Below the pieces are notes generated by a model. The model searched no databases, was not told the DNA's origin, and worked only from the letters and a program-made list of their open reading frames with translations. A program made the position numbers and the translations under genes. From Ochrobactrum sp. CM-21-5 (GTDB lineage Bacteria; Pseudomonadota; Alphaproteobacteria; Rhizobiales; Rhizobiaceae), in NCBI RefSeq assembly GCF_014253075.1, contig NZ_JACLZJ010000015.1:1-45294 (forward strand): a DNA stretch of 45,294 bases, in the 5' to 3' direction. Positions 6,905 through 15,031 of this stretch are shown piece by piece. The first letter of the stretch is position 1; each line of letters begins with the position of its first letter.

Positions 6905-7297
6905 TCAACGGGTTTTCGCCGCCGCCATTCGCCAAGTACCGGGCGCACCTTCGAAGACGGCTTCAATTGTTTTCGGTTCCGTGAGCCAGCTGAGTGCAGC
7001 CGACAATTCGCAAGCCATGGATTTTTCATTGATTGCAATGCAGCGGTTTACCGTGACATTGGAAGCTTCGCCATATCCGGCATAATTCCAGTCCGATAAC
7101 CGAAAAAGCTCCTCTTTCGCGTTCTGGTTTGTCGGCCAGGTCGCAGGATCGGGGCTCTTCTTTGTCAGATTGCCGATCGTTGAGACCGTTTGTTTAACTT
7201 CATCGAAGCCAATGCCGGGTTTTCCCAACATCGGGGCCGCGTAGACCCCGACGCCGATTCCAACAGCCACCCCCAGAAGAAAACCACGGCCTAACAT
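6905..7297 (-). CDS. Exported or membrane-anchored protein of unknown function
   Basis: A 130-residue protein starting with one hydrophobic, glycine-rich segment (FLLGVAVGIGVGVYAAP, about 5-22), either a signal peptide or an anchor, followed by a soluble domain. Two cysteines in that domain (RCIAINEKSMACEL) could form a disulfide. I do not recognise the family. It follows the ribbon-helix-helix gene on the same strand with two bases between stop and start, so it belongs to the parA operon. A periplasmic or envelope role in transfer is possible but unsupported. Confidence 0.65.
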   Translation of the reverse strand: MLGRGFLLGVAVGIGVGVYAAPMLGKPGIGFDEVKQTVSTIGNLTKKSPDPATWPTNQNAKEELFRLSDWNYAGYGEASNVTVNRCIAINEKSMACELSAALSWLTEPKTIEAVFEGAPGTWRMAAAKTR

Positions 7298-7299
7298 GA

Positions 7300-7737
7300 T
7301 CAGTATCCGTTGTTGGTGAGATACTCATCAATTGCGGCACGCATAATAACGGTCATCTTCAGATCGTTGTCGTGCGCCGCTCTCTCAAGCCGTCGCTTGG
7401 TATCATAATCGAGCGGAACGTTGACGAAATGCTTGCTCTCGCGTTCGCGGGACTTTCGCAGATCGCGCAGTCGATTGCGAGAGTCTTCTCGCTGGATTGC
7501 GCTTTCGACCGCCCTCGCCCGCCTCTCCTCTGGAGTGACGGACAGCGGAGCGGAACGATCCTTACGCGGCTTTTGTTCCACAACTGGAGCGTCGGTAATT
7601 TCTGCCACCGCCGTTTCCGCTGCCGATGAATTGTCCGTACCATCCTTCACTGGCGCTACGGCATGATCAGTTTCAGTTGGGCGCGCGCGTCGCGGAGCTA
7701 CCGGAAAATCGGAAAGTGTGACGTCTCCCTTAGCCAT
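7300..7737 (-). CDS. VirC2-like ribbon-helix-helix DNA-binding protein, partner of ParA
   Basis: A 145-residue protein whose start overlaps the end of parA. The first 95 residues are polar, rich in Pro, Ala and Arg, probably disordered. The last 45 (KHFVNVPLDYDTKRRLERAAHDND and the helix after it) fit a ribbon-helix-helix domain: a beta strand then two helices. In Agrobacterium, VirC1 (ParA-like) and VirC2 (ribbon-helix-helix) form such a pair; VirC2 binds the overdrive enhancer beside the T-DNA border. By analogy it would bind the repeats between parA and oriT. A ParG-type partition role is equally possible. Confidence 0.65.
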   Translation of the reverse strand: MAKGDVTLSDFPVAPRRARPTETDHAVAPVKDGTDNSSAAETAVAEITDAPVVEQKPRKDRSAPLSVTPEERRARAVESAIQREDSRNRLRDLRKSRERESKHFVNVPLDYDTKRRLERAAHDNDLKMTVIMRAAIDEYLTNNGY

Positions 7738-8443
7738 TGACGACCTCCTTCAGTTTCTGGACTTGCAACTGCTCCAACTCAGCGACGAATTCCTTTACTT
7801 CTGCCCTCGCCTTTCGGATTGAATCGGTCATTGCAAGCATCTGCAGCGTTCCCAAACCGCTGCGGATCTCGCGATAGCAGTTGCGTTCCATCAATTCGGT
7901 GTTGAGAAGATTCGAATCGTAACCGTTATTGTGGAGATTCTGCACAAATGGACGGATTATCCGGTACTCCTCCAGATTGCGGTTAACGATCGTGATACGT
8001 GTCCTCACGACAGCTTGCGGAATTATTCGATTGTTCGTGTCTGTGCGGACCGCAATTGCCTCCGCGGCCTCCCCGGTGGCCTTGATTTCATCCTGTGCGG
8101 GTTGGATAGGCGTAATGACGATATCGGAATAGTCGATGATCGTATCGGTCACGACGCTATCGACGCCGGGAGCATCGATCAGCACAGCATCATATTTGTC
8201 AGCTTGCGATGACATGATCTGCTGGATGTTGTCTTGCCTTAAAGCCGACAGCAAAGTGATAGAGTCAGGCACATTGTCTTTGGCTTCGCAGCGCTTCCAC
8301 CATTCAGCAAGATTCTGACGAGCATCAGCGTCGATGAGAAGAACCCGCCGCCCCTGAAGCGCGAGTTCGCCCGCGGTCAGAATGATCGCAGTGGTCTTAC
8401 CTGCACCCCCCTTCCCGCTTACTGCTGATATCCGAAGTGGCAT
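7730..8443 (-). CDS. ParA/VirC1-like ATPase
   Basis: A 237-residue ATPase with the deviant Walker A motif KGGAGKTTA at residues 10-18, LIDADARQNLAEWW (A' region) and DAPGVDS (Walker B). It lacks the N-terminal DNA-binding domain of type Ia ParA proteins, so it is a short, type Ib or VirC1-like form. Start ATG 8443 has GGGAGA upstream; an extension to 8491 has none. VirC1 recruits the relaxosome to the T4SS coupling protein; ParA proteins segregate plasmids. With no repAB on this replicon, it may do both. It diverges from the mob genes across the repeat and oriT region. Confidence 0.85.
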   Translation of the reverse strand: MPLRISAVSGKGGAGKTTAIILTAGELALQGRRVLLIDADARQNLAEWWKRCEAKDNVPDSITLLSALRQDNIQQIMSSQADKYDAVLIDAPGVDSVVTDTIIDYSDIVITPIQPAQDEIKATGEAAEAIAVRTDTNNRIIPQAVVRTRITIVNRNLEEYRIIRPFVQNLHNNGYDSNLLNTELMERNCYREIRSGLGTLQMLAMTDSIRKARAEVKEFVAELEQLQVQKLKEVVNG

Positions 8444-8542
8444 GAAGGTATCTCCCTTTAGCTGCCCAGAATTCCGTGTGTTTGCTCGCATTATATCTAT
8501 CGAGGGTTAACATCGGGTTTCACCACCGAGTGCCTAATGCTC

Positions 8543-8816
8543 CACACGATATGAAAACACCAACTAATCACACGCAGGAATAACACCACAATTATACATC
8601 ATGTGAAGCATGTGCACCACGAAGTGTTAACACGGTGTAATCACACGATATGATAATAGCGTGTAAAAGTACGGTATAGCAATAACGTGTGACAGATGCT
8701 CAACATCGAGTAAAACCACGATGTGCAGATTAGCTATGAATTTTCCACACGTTCAAACCACACCCCCAAAAGATAGGCATAAATCGTGTTTGTAAGTCGT
8801 GTGGAATAGGCGTGTG
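8543..8816. repeat. Cluster of CACACG repeats between parA and oriT
   Basis: Seven exact CACACG hexamers occur in 274 bp: forward at 8543, 8569, 8642 and 8746, reverse (CGTGTG) at 8686, 8798 and 8811. Variants (CGTGTA, CGTGTT, AACACGG) lie between them. Two share the longer 12-mer CACACGATATGA (8543-8554, 8642-8653). Candidate roles are a partition centromere, iterons, or binding sites for the ribbon-helix-helix protein. No gene is supported in 8444-9154. Confidence 0.6.
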
Positions 8817-8939
8817 ACAATGCCGTGGCGGCGGCAAAATCGCGTTGGAGCTGGTTAGGCGTGATCTTCAAGCGATGTAGAATGCCTCTATTTCGACCAT
8901 AGACGATCATGGAGCGCCGTTGCCGGCATATCCGGGCTT

Positions 8940-9150
8940 AGGTGAACCCCGGAGCCGCGCAAGAGCCGTCTGTGCCGCTCGCACGCAGTCCGGCAAGGGC
9001 GAAGAGCGTAGCGTCCCTTGCTGGCGAGTACGAGGGGTACATAAAGGCGATTGAAGCGGTCTGGAGGTGAACCCTGGTGAGCGTAGTTCCTTTGAAAAGC
9101 CGGGGCGAAGCCTCGGCGTAGGGGCGAGCGGAGCGAGACCAGTTTGGGTG
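8940..9150. other. Structured non-coding segment upstream of oriT
   Basis: It contains a direct repeat, AGGTGAACCC(C/T)GG, at 8940-8952 and 9065-9077, and an inverted repeat GCAAGGG (8993-8999)/CCCTTGC (9015-9021). A further hairpin-prone stretch, CCGGGGCGAAGCCTCGGCG, lies near 9100. It may be the distal part of the transfer origin. I see no gene. Confidence 0.35.
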
Positions 9151-9177
9151 ATCTTTGAGGAATTCCTATGTAATTAG

Positions 9178-9210
9178 TTTGGCAGGATACGGAAAAATGT
9201 GCTACATTTT
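9178..9210 (-). other. oriT: Origin of transfer (oriT) with MOBP-type nic site
   Basis: On the minus strand this reads TATCCTG followed by CCAAA (9189-9178). TATCCTG/CC is the nick sequence of RP4 and, reversed, the GGCAGGATA core of T-DNA borders. Directly 5' of it on the same strand is a perfect inverted repeat, AAAATGT (9194-9200)/ACATTTT (9204-9210) with a three-base loop, as is usual for accessory-protein binding at oriT. The predicted nick is between 9183 and 9182 on the minus strand. The mob genes start immediately downstream. Confidence 0.72.
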
Positions 9211-9229
9211 ATCCAGTGAATCGCGAAAC

Positions 9230-9679
9230 ATGTCCGCGATTGATTATTGCTACTCTGTGCTGGAGCTGTTGAAGCTTATGGATGAGGGAATTACCGATGG
9301 TGGGGCGGCAGTTAAAGCCAAGCCGCAAACCGTTCATAGCCGCGTTTCGGCGGACGAATATGATGCAATCGATGCAGCCGCAAAGGCGGCTGACATGACG
9401 ATGAGTGCATTTTTTAAAGCTGTATTCCTGCAAGGGGCAGGAGTGAAGCCAGTCTTTAATGACGAAGACCGGGCGCTTTTGTCTCTCATGCTGGAAGACA
9501 TGCGTATGATTGGCGTCAATCTCAATCAGGTAGCGCGAGCTCTGAATAGTGGAAAATCGGTATCTGATAGCGAAATCCGCATGGTGGTCGGGGATGTGCA
9601 GAAGATGCAGGTCGGCGTCCTCAGCGAGTTGCGGCGCGTTACCAAGCGATCCGGATACAGGCATCGCAGCAAGGAATAG
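9230..9679 (+). CDS. mobC: MobC-like relaxosome accessory protein
   Basis: A 149-residue protein. HSRVSADEYDAIDAAAKAADM (about 45-65) fits a ribbon-helix-helix N-terminal part, and MRMIGVNLNQVARALNSGKS matches the conserved N-L-N-Q-x-A-R-x-L-N motif of MobC proteins. These bind oriT and help the relaxase melt and nick DNA. It starts just beyond the oriT inverted repeat and ends six bases before the relaxase gene. The start is uncertain: ATG 9230 is chosen; ATG 9278 or an upstream TTG at 9155, which would overlap oriT, are alternatives. Confidence 0.75.
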   Translation: MSAIDYCYSVLELLKLMDEGITDGGAAVKAKPQTVHSRVSADEYDAIDAAAKAADMTMSAFFKAVFLQGAGVKPVFNDEDRALLSLMLEDMRMIGVNLNQVARALNSGKSVSDSEIRMVVGDVQKMQVGVLSELRRVTKRSGYRHRSKE

Positions 9680-9685
9680 CATTCG

Positions 9686-12676
9686 ATGGAGTTTTTTCTC
9701 GGAGCCTTTGAGAGTGAATGGGAGCAGCATCGCGCGGCGCTGTTGCATGAGCTTTCTTTGGGTTCGAGTGCTGCGAGTGGCGCGGAAGAAGAAATGCGCC
9801 GGAGGCTGCGCGAACTGCAAATCGCTGGAGGTGCAGCCGCAGCAGGTAGTGCTTCAGTGCCAAAAATGCGCACGGGCTCCTCAAGGGCACAGAGTTCCCA
9901 GTTCTTTGGAAGTACGGCAAACAAACCAATTGCGGCAGTTAGGCCGATGGAAGCGCGTCTGGCCGCGGTCGCAGCAGGCAGTCAACCGTCCGTTGTAAAA
10001 ATGGCATCGTACGGTGGCGGTGCGCGTTTCGGCGCGATGGTCAATTACGTATCACGCAGCGGGGAAATACACGTCGAAAAGGAAAATGGTGAGCGCCTTC
10101 ATGGTCGCGAGGATCTAGCCCGGTTGCGGGGAGATTGGGAGCCATTGTTTCAAAATCGTGCCGAGAGCAGGGATATTGGAACTTTCCATGTGACAATCGA
10201 AGCTACTGGTTTCGAAACAGAAGAAGCTTTGCACCAGCTCGTACGCGACAGCCTGGCGAGCGGATTAGGTAATCGCAGCTTCGCTTATGCAGTTTCGCAG
10301 CCATCACATGGAGTTTTGAAAGTTGACGGTCTGGTAGTCTTGCGCAGCGCGGAAGGGGAACGGTTGACCGGCGACCCGAAGGCGGCTGACATTATTCAGA
10401 GACGTTACAACGAAAGCGCGGTGTCCGAGCTGGCGAGGGCGCGGTTCCGTTTTACCGGGTATGGCAATGGCGTGGAATATGGCGCTGCCAAGCTGCGAAA
10501 TCTGGTCGAGGATCATAAGGGAGAAGTTCGCGATGATAAGGGGCGCGATATCTCCGATACGCGTTCCGCCGGCGATCTGGTGCAAAAGCAGTGGCGTCGG
10601 GAGTTGCATAGCCGCAAGGGCAGGGATGTGATGCATGTCATCATGTCTGCCAAAGCTGGCACCAATGTTCAGGCTTTCGAAGGCGCTGTTCGGGATTTTC
10701 TGGCCGCTCAGTTCCAAGGACACCGCTACATATTTGCGATGCATGATCCGTTCAGCGATCCGAAGGAGATGGGGCAGGGCGGAAAGCGACCGCATATCCA
10801 TGCCCATGCCATTATCGCTATGCGTTCGGATGCCGGTGATCGGGTAGAAACCTCGCCACAGGTTTTTCGTCAATGGCGTGAACTTATGGCTGAAAAGGCG
10901 CGCCAGCACGGAATCGCTATGGAAATGACGGACAGGCGCGAGTTTGCAAATGCTCCAGCCTATACGCGCAATCAGGTGCGGCCGGTTAATCGCGAGGGAC
11001 GAACGGAACATGAGGGGACGAGTGCCGCGGCTCAGTCGCGTTATGATGCCAAGCGGTCAGGTCGGCGGAGCGTGGCGCGAAGCGTGCGCAGTCGTGAATA
11101 CACCGTAAAGGTAACTCAGAGTTGGGAGAAAATCGCAATGGCAAGCGGCAATCATCAGATTGCCTCATACGCCATCCAGCAAAGAGATATAGTTGTATCA
11201 ACCAGTTCGCATCAATCGGAAGCCAAAACTTCTAACATCGTTCATGCAGATTTCGGGTCACATTACCGCACCAATTTGGTAAAGTTGCAAAACATCATTT
11301 TGGAGGGTGAAAAAGTGCGCGAAATGTCGAGAAGCGATTTTGAGGCATATGAGAAAGAAGTTGAAACAGCTTTGTTCCGGCTTGGCCGCAATCTCGGACC
11401 GGAAGAGAAAGCCGATCTGGATCAGGTAGCGCAGTATACGCGCGAGCATGTCAATCTAATGCGCGAGCATATGGAATTGACTGAACAGCGTGGATTGACC
11501 GTTGAAACCCCATCTCGTGAAAGCGAGCAAGATACCTCGTCAATGCAGATCGCTCGCGAAGCCGATTCCGAAATTGCCAAGCCAGCGCATGTTATCGTGG
11601 AAGCAGAGCAGGGTCAGCCATCGGCAGATAATGCCGACGAACCTCGTTCAAGCATTGATGACGAGGAGAAAGCAGCTGCAGCATCCTATCAGGCCGAAAT
11701 GGATCGTTCATTCCCGGATGAGATCACGAGCCGATATTATATTCGTGAGGATCACGGGGGGACGCAGCGAGTCTTTGCCGATTCAAAGGGTGAGCGCGAA
11801 GTGTTCCAGGACAATGGAGAGAAGCTGCGCGCTAAATCGTTCGATGCTCAGGGCGTTCGGTTGATGATCGAAACAGCAGCGCATCGAGGCTGGACGAGCA
11901 TCGAAATAACGGGGAGCAAGGAGTTCCGCCGAGAAACTTGGCTGGAGGGCCAGGCGCACGGTATTTCGGTCAAGGGCTATCAGCCGACGGAACTGGATTG
12001 GCAAGATTTGGCGCGTCGCGAGCAGTCCTACTTGCGCAATGAAATTGTTCCGATCGAGGGCAGGGCGCTGGATGCGGCTCACCGGGATCAGGAACAATCT
12101 GCAGGATCGGATCAGTCTAGCAAGGTCGATAAAGAGCCACAGAATGCAGATAATTCTGGGACGCCCCACTCCAAGACCGTCGACTATAAGGAGGGTGTGC
12201 AGGGCATCCTCGTTGAGACAGGCGAAAAGCCTTATCAGGATAATGAAAAAAATGAGCCTTCGCCATTTGTCGTTATTGAAACGGCCAATGGCAATCGCAC
12301 GGTATGGGGTGTCGGATTACCGGATGCTTTGCATCGCGCCGGCGCTGAAATCGGCGATGAAATTCATTTGCGGTCCACTGGGACGGAACGCGTTTTGAAA
12401 ACCGTCATTCAGGAAGTCGATGGTCAGAAGCAGCGTGTCGAGCAAATGGTCGATCGCCGGGCATGGGAAGCGAACGTGCTTGAAGAGCGGGATCGGACAG
12501 ATGGAAAAGTTGAAGGTTCCAAACAGCTCGACAATCAGGTTAATATGGAAGTGAAGGGCGTTGCTCGCGATGGAGAAACCATGCGCACCGATCCACCTCA
12601 GCAACAAGTTCCGCGATTGCAGGAACTAGAACAAGAGCAGCAGCATAAGAAGGAACGCGACGAACACGAGCGTTAA
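9686..12676 (+). CDS. VirD2/TraI-like relaxase with C-terminal LPD7 and KfrB-like domains
   Basis: A 996-residue protein. After about 105 variable residues, the relaxase domain begins with MASYGGGARFGAMVNYVSRSG, which holds the candidate nicking tyrosines. The metal-binding three-histidine motif PHIHAHAII has its histidines at 370, 372 and 374. About residues 678-785 match an LPD7 domain (YYIREDHGGTQRVF, WTSIEITGSKEFRRETW). About 855-915 match a KfrB-like domain (RTVWGVGLPDALHRAGAEIG). The tail is Glu/Gln/Lys-rich and ends KKERDEHER, a plausible T4SS signal. The enzyme would nick oriT at 9182/9183, stay bound to the 5' end and pilot the strand through the T4SS. SD AAGGA precedes ATG 9686. Confidence 0.9.
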   Translation: MEFFLGAFESEWEQHRAALLHELSLGSSAASGAEEEMRRRLRELQIAGGAAAAGSASVPKMRTGSSRAQSSQFFGSTANKPIAAVRPMEARLAAVAAGSQPSVVKMASYGGGARFGAMVNYVSRSGEIHVEKENGERLHGREDLARLRGDWEPLFQNRAESRDIGTFHVTIEATGFETEEALHQLVRDSLASGLGNRSFAYAVSQPSHGVLKVDGLVVLRSAEGERLTGDPKAADIIQRRYNESAVSELARARFRFTGYGNGVEYGAAKLRNLVEDHKGEVRDDKGRDISDTRSAGDLVQKQWRRELHSRKGRDVMHVIMSAKAGTNVQAFEGAVRDFLAAQFQGHRYIFAMHDPFSDPKEMGQGGKRPHIHAHAIIAMRSDAGDRVETSPQVFRQWRELMAEKARQHGIAMEMTDRREFANAPAYTRNQVRPVNREGRTEHEGTSAAAQSRYDAKRSGRRSVARSVRSREYTVKVTQSWEKIAMASGNHQIASYAIQQRDIVVSTSSHQSEAKTSNIVHADFGSHYRTNLVKLQNIILEGEKVREMSRSDFEAYEKEVETALFRLGRNLGPEEKADLDQVAQYTREHVNLMREHMELTEQRGLTVETPSRESEQDTSSMQIAREADSEIAKPAHVIVEAEQGQPSADNADEPRSSIDDEEKAAAASYQAEMDRSFPDEITSRYYIREDHGGTQRVFADSKGEREVFQDNGEKLRAKSFDAQGVRLMIETAAHRGWTSIEITGSKEFRRETWLEGQAHGISVKGYQPTELDWQDLARREQSYLRNEIVPIEGRALDAAHRDQEQSAGSDQSSKVDKEPQNADNSGTPHSKTVDYKEGVQGILVETGEKPYQDNEKNEPSPFVVIETANGNRTVWGVGLPDALHRAGAEIGDEIHLRSTGTERVLKTVIQEVDGQKQRVEQMVDRRAWEANVLEERDRTDGKVEGSKQLDNQVNMEVKGVARDGETMRTDPPQQQVPRLQELEQEQQHKKERDEHER

Positions 12677-12682
12677 ACGACC

Positions 12683-12886
12683 ATGCGACACGATTACATC
12701 TACAATTCACCTCCCGATCCGAAGGCCGACGATGCTTTTGCAAAATTATTTGCAATCTTGTTTTGGCTCGTGCTTGGACTGGTTGCAATCGTGTATGTTG
12801 CTACTGTCATTCAAGGTTGGTTTAATGCCGCCTTCGCATGGATAACTGATACCATCAGTTTCATCGCAAGTTTTTTGCCGTTCTAG
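12683..12886 (+). CDS. Small membrane protein downstream of the relaxase
   Basis: A 67-residue protein with two hydrophobic helices (about 22-46 and 50-66), six bases after the relaxase stop and before the operon terminator. I do not recognise a family. Position suggests a role in coupling the relaxosome to the membrane, or in surface or entry exclusion, but nothing in the sequence proves this. No strong ribosome site is present, so translational coupling to the relaxase is likely. Confidence 0.6.
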   Translation: MRHDYIYNSPPDPKADDAFAKLFAILFWLVLGLVAIVYVATVIQGWFNAAFAWITDTISFIASFLPF

Positions 12887-12907
12887 CGATATTGCATATT
12901 ACAAATC

Positions 12908-12937
12908 AGCCGGGCGCTTTTGCGACCCGGCTTTTTT
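12908..12937 (+). terminator. Terminator of the mob operon
   Basis: AGCCGGG (12908-12914) pairs with CCCGGCT (12926-12932). An inner CGC/GCG pair brackets a TTTT loop, and TTTTTT follows. It separates the mob genes from the converging virD4. Confidence 0.85.
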
Positions 12938-12943
12938 AATGCG

Positions 12944-15031
12944 CTAGTTGGGGCTGGTCATCACTCCGAGATCTTCCGGGTCTGGCACTGTAGCGTTGAA
13001 TATGTCGAGATAACTTTTCCGCTTTCGAGGGGATGTGCCAGAAGCATCAACTTTCTCGTTGACAGCCTTCAATAATCGTTCTGCGCTCGGTTTAAGTTTC
13101 GCTTCGACTTCTTCTATCCGATCATCGATATTACCCGGCGGGATTGCTGATTTCTTGTCTATGCCTGTTGATGGCAATTTGACGTTCAGATTGACCGTCC
13201 TGGTATTTTCTTGGTTCCCGTCCCCAGATTCAGGAATCGACGGGGAGGCGGTTATGCTGGCTTTCGGCCGAGGTTCCTCATCTGGCTGAGGACTGTAGGG
13301 CAGGGGGCTAATTGTCTGCTCAGCGGCCCGTTGCCCGTCTTGCGCGTATTCGCTCGTGAGTGCTGGAACCGGCCTATGGGGCAAATATTCAATCGTCGGC
13401 ACGTCAGGAACGTGCGATTGCGAATATGCTTCAGCAGATTTGAAGGGTTGGGTGTTGAAAAATCGCAGCTTGTCGCCATAGATCGGTCGTTGACCTTCGA
13501 CGAGCAAGATCATCTTGCTTTCTGGCATTTGCCGCACTTCTTGCGGCATCATCAAATCGCGTTCCCGGATTTGCTCAACTTTTGTGCGCCGAGGTAAACC
13601 GAGAATTTCGATGGTACGGGATTCCGACTTGTAGCGGATGGTTCTTTTTCCGAGTGCCCGGGATGCATATTCCGCTGTCGCCTGGTCGTTGGCACCTAGC
13701 ACCAGCTGATAACCACAGTTGCCGAGGAGGGAGTGACGCGAAGTCTCGCCATAAATCTCATCGAGATTCTTGAGATCCTGAATGATGATAGCAAGCTTGA
13801 TATTATAACCAGCCACATAGGGAAGCTTCGTCATAATCTCATCCATCTTTTTAAGCTGCCGAAATTCATCCAGCAAAAAATAGACGGGTAGCGAATTTGG
13901 ATCGTGTTCCAGTGTCAGAATGTTCATGACCTGTTGCACGAACAAAGTGAGAAGAGGGCGCAAGATCGTAATATCGGTAATATTGGGAGCCAGATAAATA
14001 GAGATAGGCCGCCGTTTCATGGCGGCGATATCCATGTCGGTTACTTCCGTCGCGGCTACGATACGTTCATTTCTAAAGGGTCTGAGCGCGTTTTGGATAT
14101 CTAGGAGCGCGGATGCTGCAGCACGCTCAGACAATGCCAGAAACGCGTTGAAGCTTTCGACCGTATATTTTGAAAGGTTCGGCTCTTTTTCCTTGATGAA
14201 CTTGATCTGCGCCTGAAGATCAACGCCACTGTTCACGAAGGAAACGACTTCGCCGAGGTTGCGCCGTCCGTGATAATAGGGGCTCTCCAGAACATAGCTG
14301 ATAATTCCGGCTACGACCTGTTGAGCCAAACCCTGCCAAACTGAGTTTTCAGAGCCAACATTTTCGGGAACCAGAATGCTGGCGATATTCTGAATATCAG
14401 TTGTGCGATTGCCGCGCTCGGGTCGCACAAAATCCAGAGGATTATAACGATTTGTCCTCTCCGAACCGGGAGCGAAGAGGAAGACCTGACTGCCATTCTT
14501 CTTGCGATATCCGGCTGTCGCCTTGAAAATTTCGCCCTTCAAGTCGGATACGATCATTGAACCTTCATGCATGAGAGCGTTTGGAATGACATAGCCCGCT
14601 CCCTTACCCGATCGTGTAGGACCGATAATTAGATGATGGCGACTGTCTGCCGCTCGCAGCACATTGCGGCCGAACCGCCCGAATATGTGCCCTGTCTTTC
14701 GGAACCACTTGCCGCGACGAAGGCCCATGACGTCCTGAAAAGCCGCATCCCCCAAGGGGTTTTCGTAGCGTCTAAGACCGAGATAGCCCGCAAAAACGGC
14801 GGCGGCGATGGCAGGTAGCAAGGCACCGATGGCAACTCGTTGCAGAGTTGAGTTGGACGCGTAGGCCCAGACTTGCTGAAGCGGAGCAAAAGGATTTTCG
14901 GTGATGGTGATATTCAAAATTCGGCTGTCTTTATAGACTACCCCGAGTACGACCCCATAAGCCAAGGTCCAGACAAGGAAGGCTATGCCGGCACAAAATA
15001 TCAGATAGACCGCTTTGTAACCCTTGCTCAT
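12944..15031 (-). CDS. virD4: T4SS coupling protein VirD4/TraG
   Basis: A 695-residue inner-membrane ATPase. Two N-terminal membrane segments (about 8-32 and 65-85) precede the nucleotide-binding domain. Walker A is GPTRSGKG at 137-144, and the Walker B region is YFLLDEFRQL. The C-terminal about 150 residues are proline-rich and probably disordered. VirD4 receives the relaxase-DNA complex and hands it to the VirB channel. It is the last gene of the virB operon; its start overlaps the end of virB11. Confidence 0.93.
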   Translation of the reverse strand: MSKGYKAVYLIFCAGIAFLVWTLAYGVVLGVVYKDSRILNITITENPFAPLQQVWAYASNSTLQRVAIGALLPAIAAAVFAGYLGLRRYENPLGDAAFQDVMGLRRGKWFRKTGHIFGRFGRNVLRAADSRHHLIIGPTRSGKGAGYVIPNALMHEGSMIVSDLKGEIFKATAGYRKKNGSQVFLFAPGSERTNRYNPLDFVRPERGNRTTDIQNIASILVPENVGSENSVWQGLAQQVVAGIISYVLESPYYHGRRNLGEVVSFVNSGVDLQAQIKFIKEKEPNLSKYTVESFNAFLALSERAAASALLDIQNALRPFRNERIVAATEVTDMDIAAMKRRPISIYLAPNITDITILRPLLTLFVQQVMNILTLEHDPNSLPVYFLLDEFRQLKKMDEIMTKLPYVAGYNIKLAIIIQDLKNLDEIYGETSRHSLLGNCGYQLVLGANDQATAEYASRALGKRTIRYKSESRTIEILGLPRRTKVEQIRERDLMMPQEVRQMPESKMILLVEGQRPIYGDKLRFFNTQPFKSAEAYSQSHVPDVPTIEYLPHRPVPALTSEYAQDGQRAAEQTISPLPYSPQPDEEPRPKASITASPSIPESGDGNQENTRTVNLNVKLPSTGIDKKSAIPPGNIDDRIEEVEAKLKPSAERLLKAVNEKVDASGTSPRKRKSYLDIFNATVPDPEDLGVMTSPN

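Noticed and set aside
8543..8816. RepC iterons
   Set aside because: Irregular spacing and both orientations, far from repC, whose origin is expected inside its own gene.
10304..11011. 235-codon minus-strand frame inside the relaxase gene
   Set aside because: Shadow frame; the plus strand carries the relaxase metal motif here.
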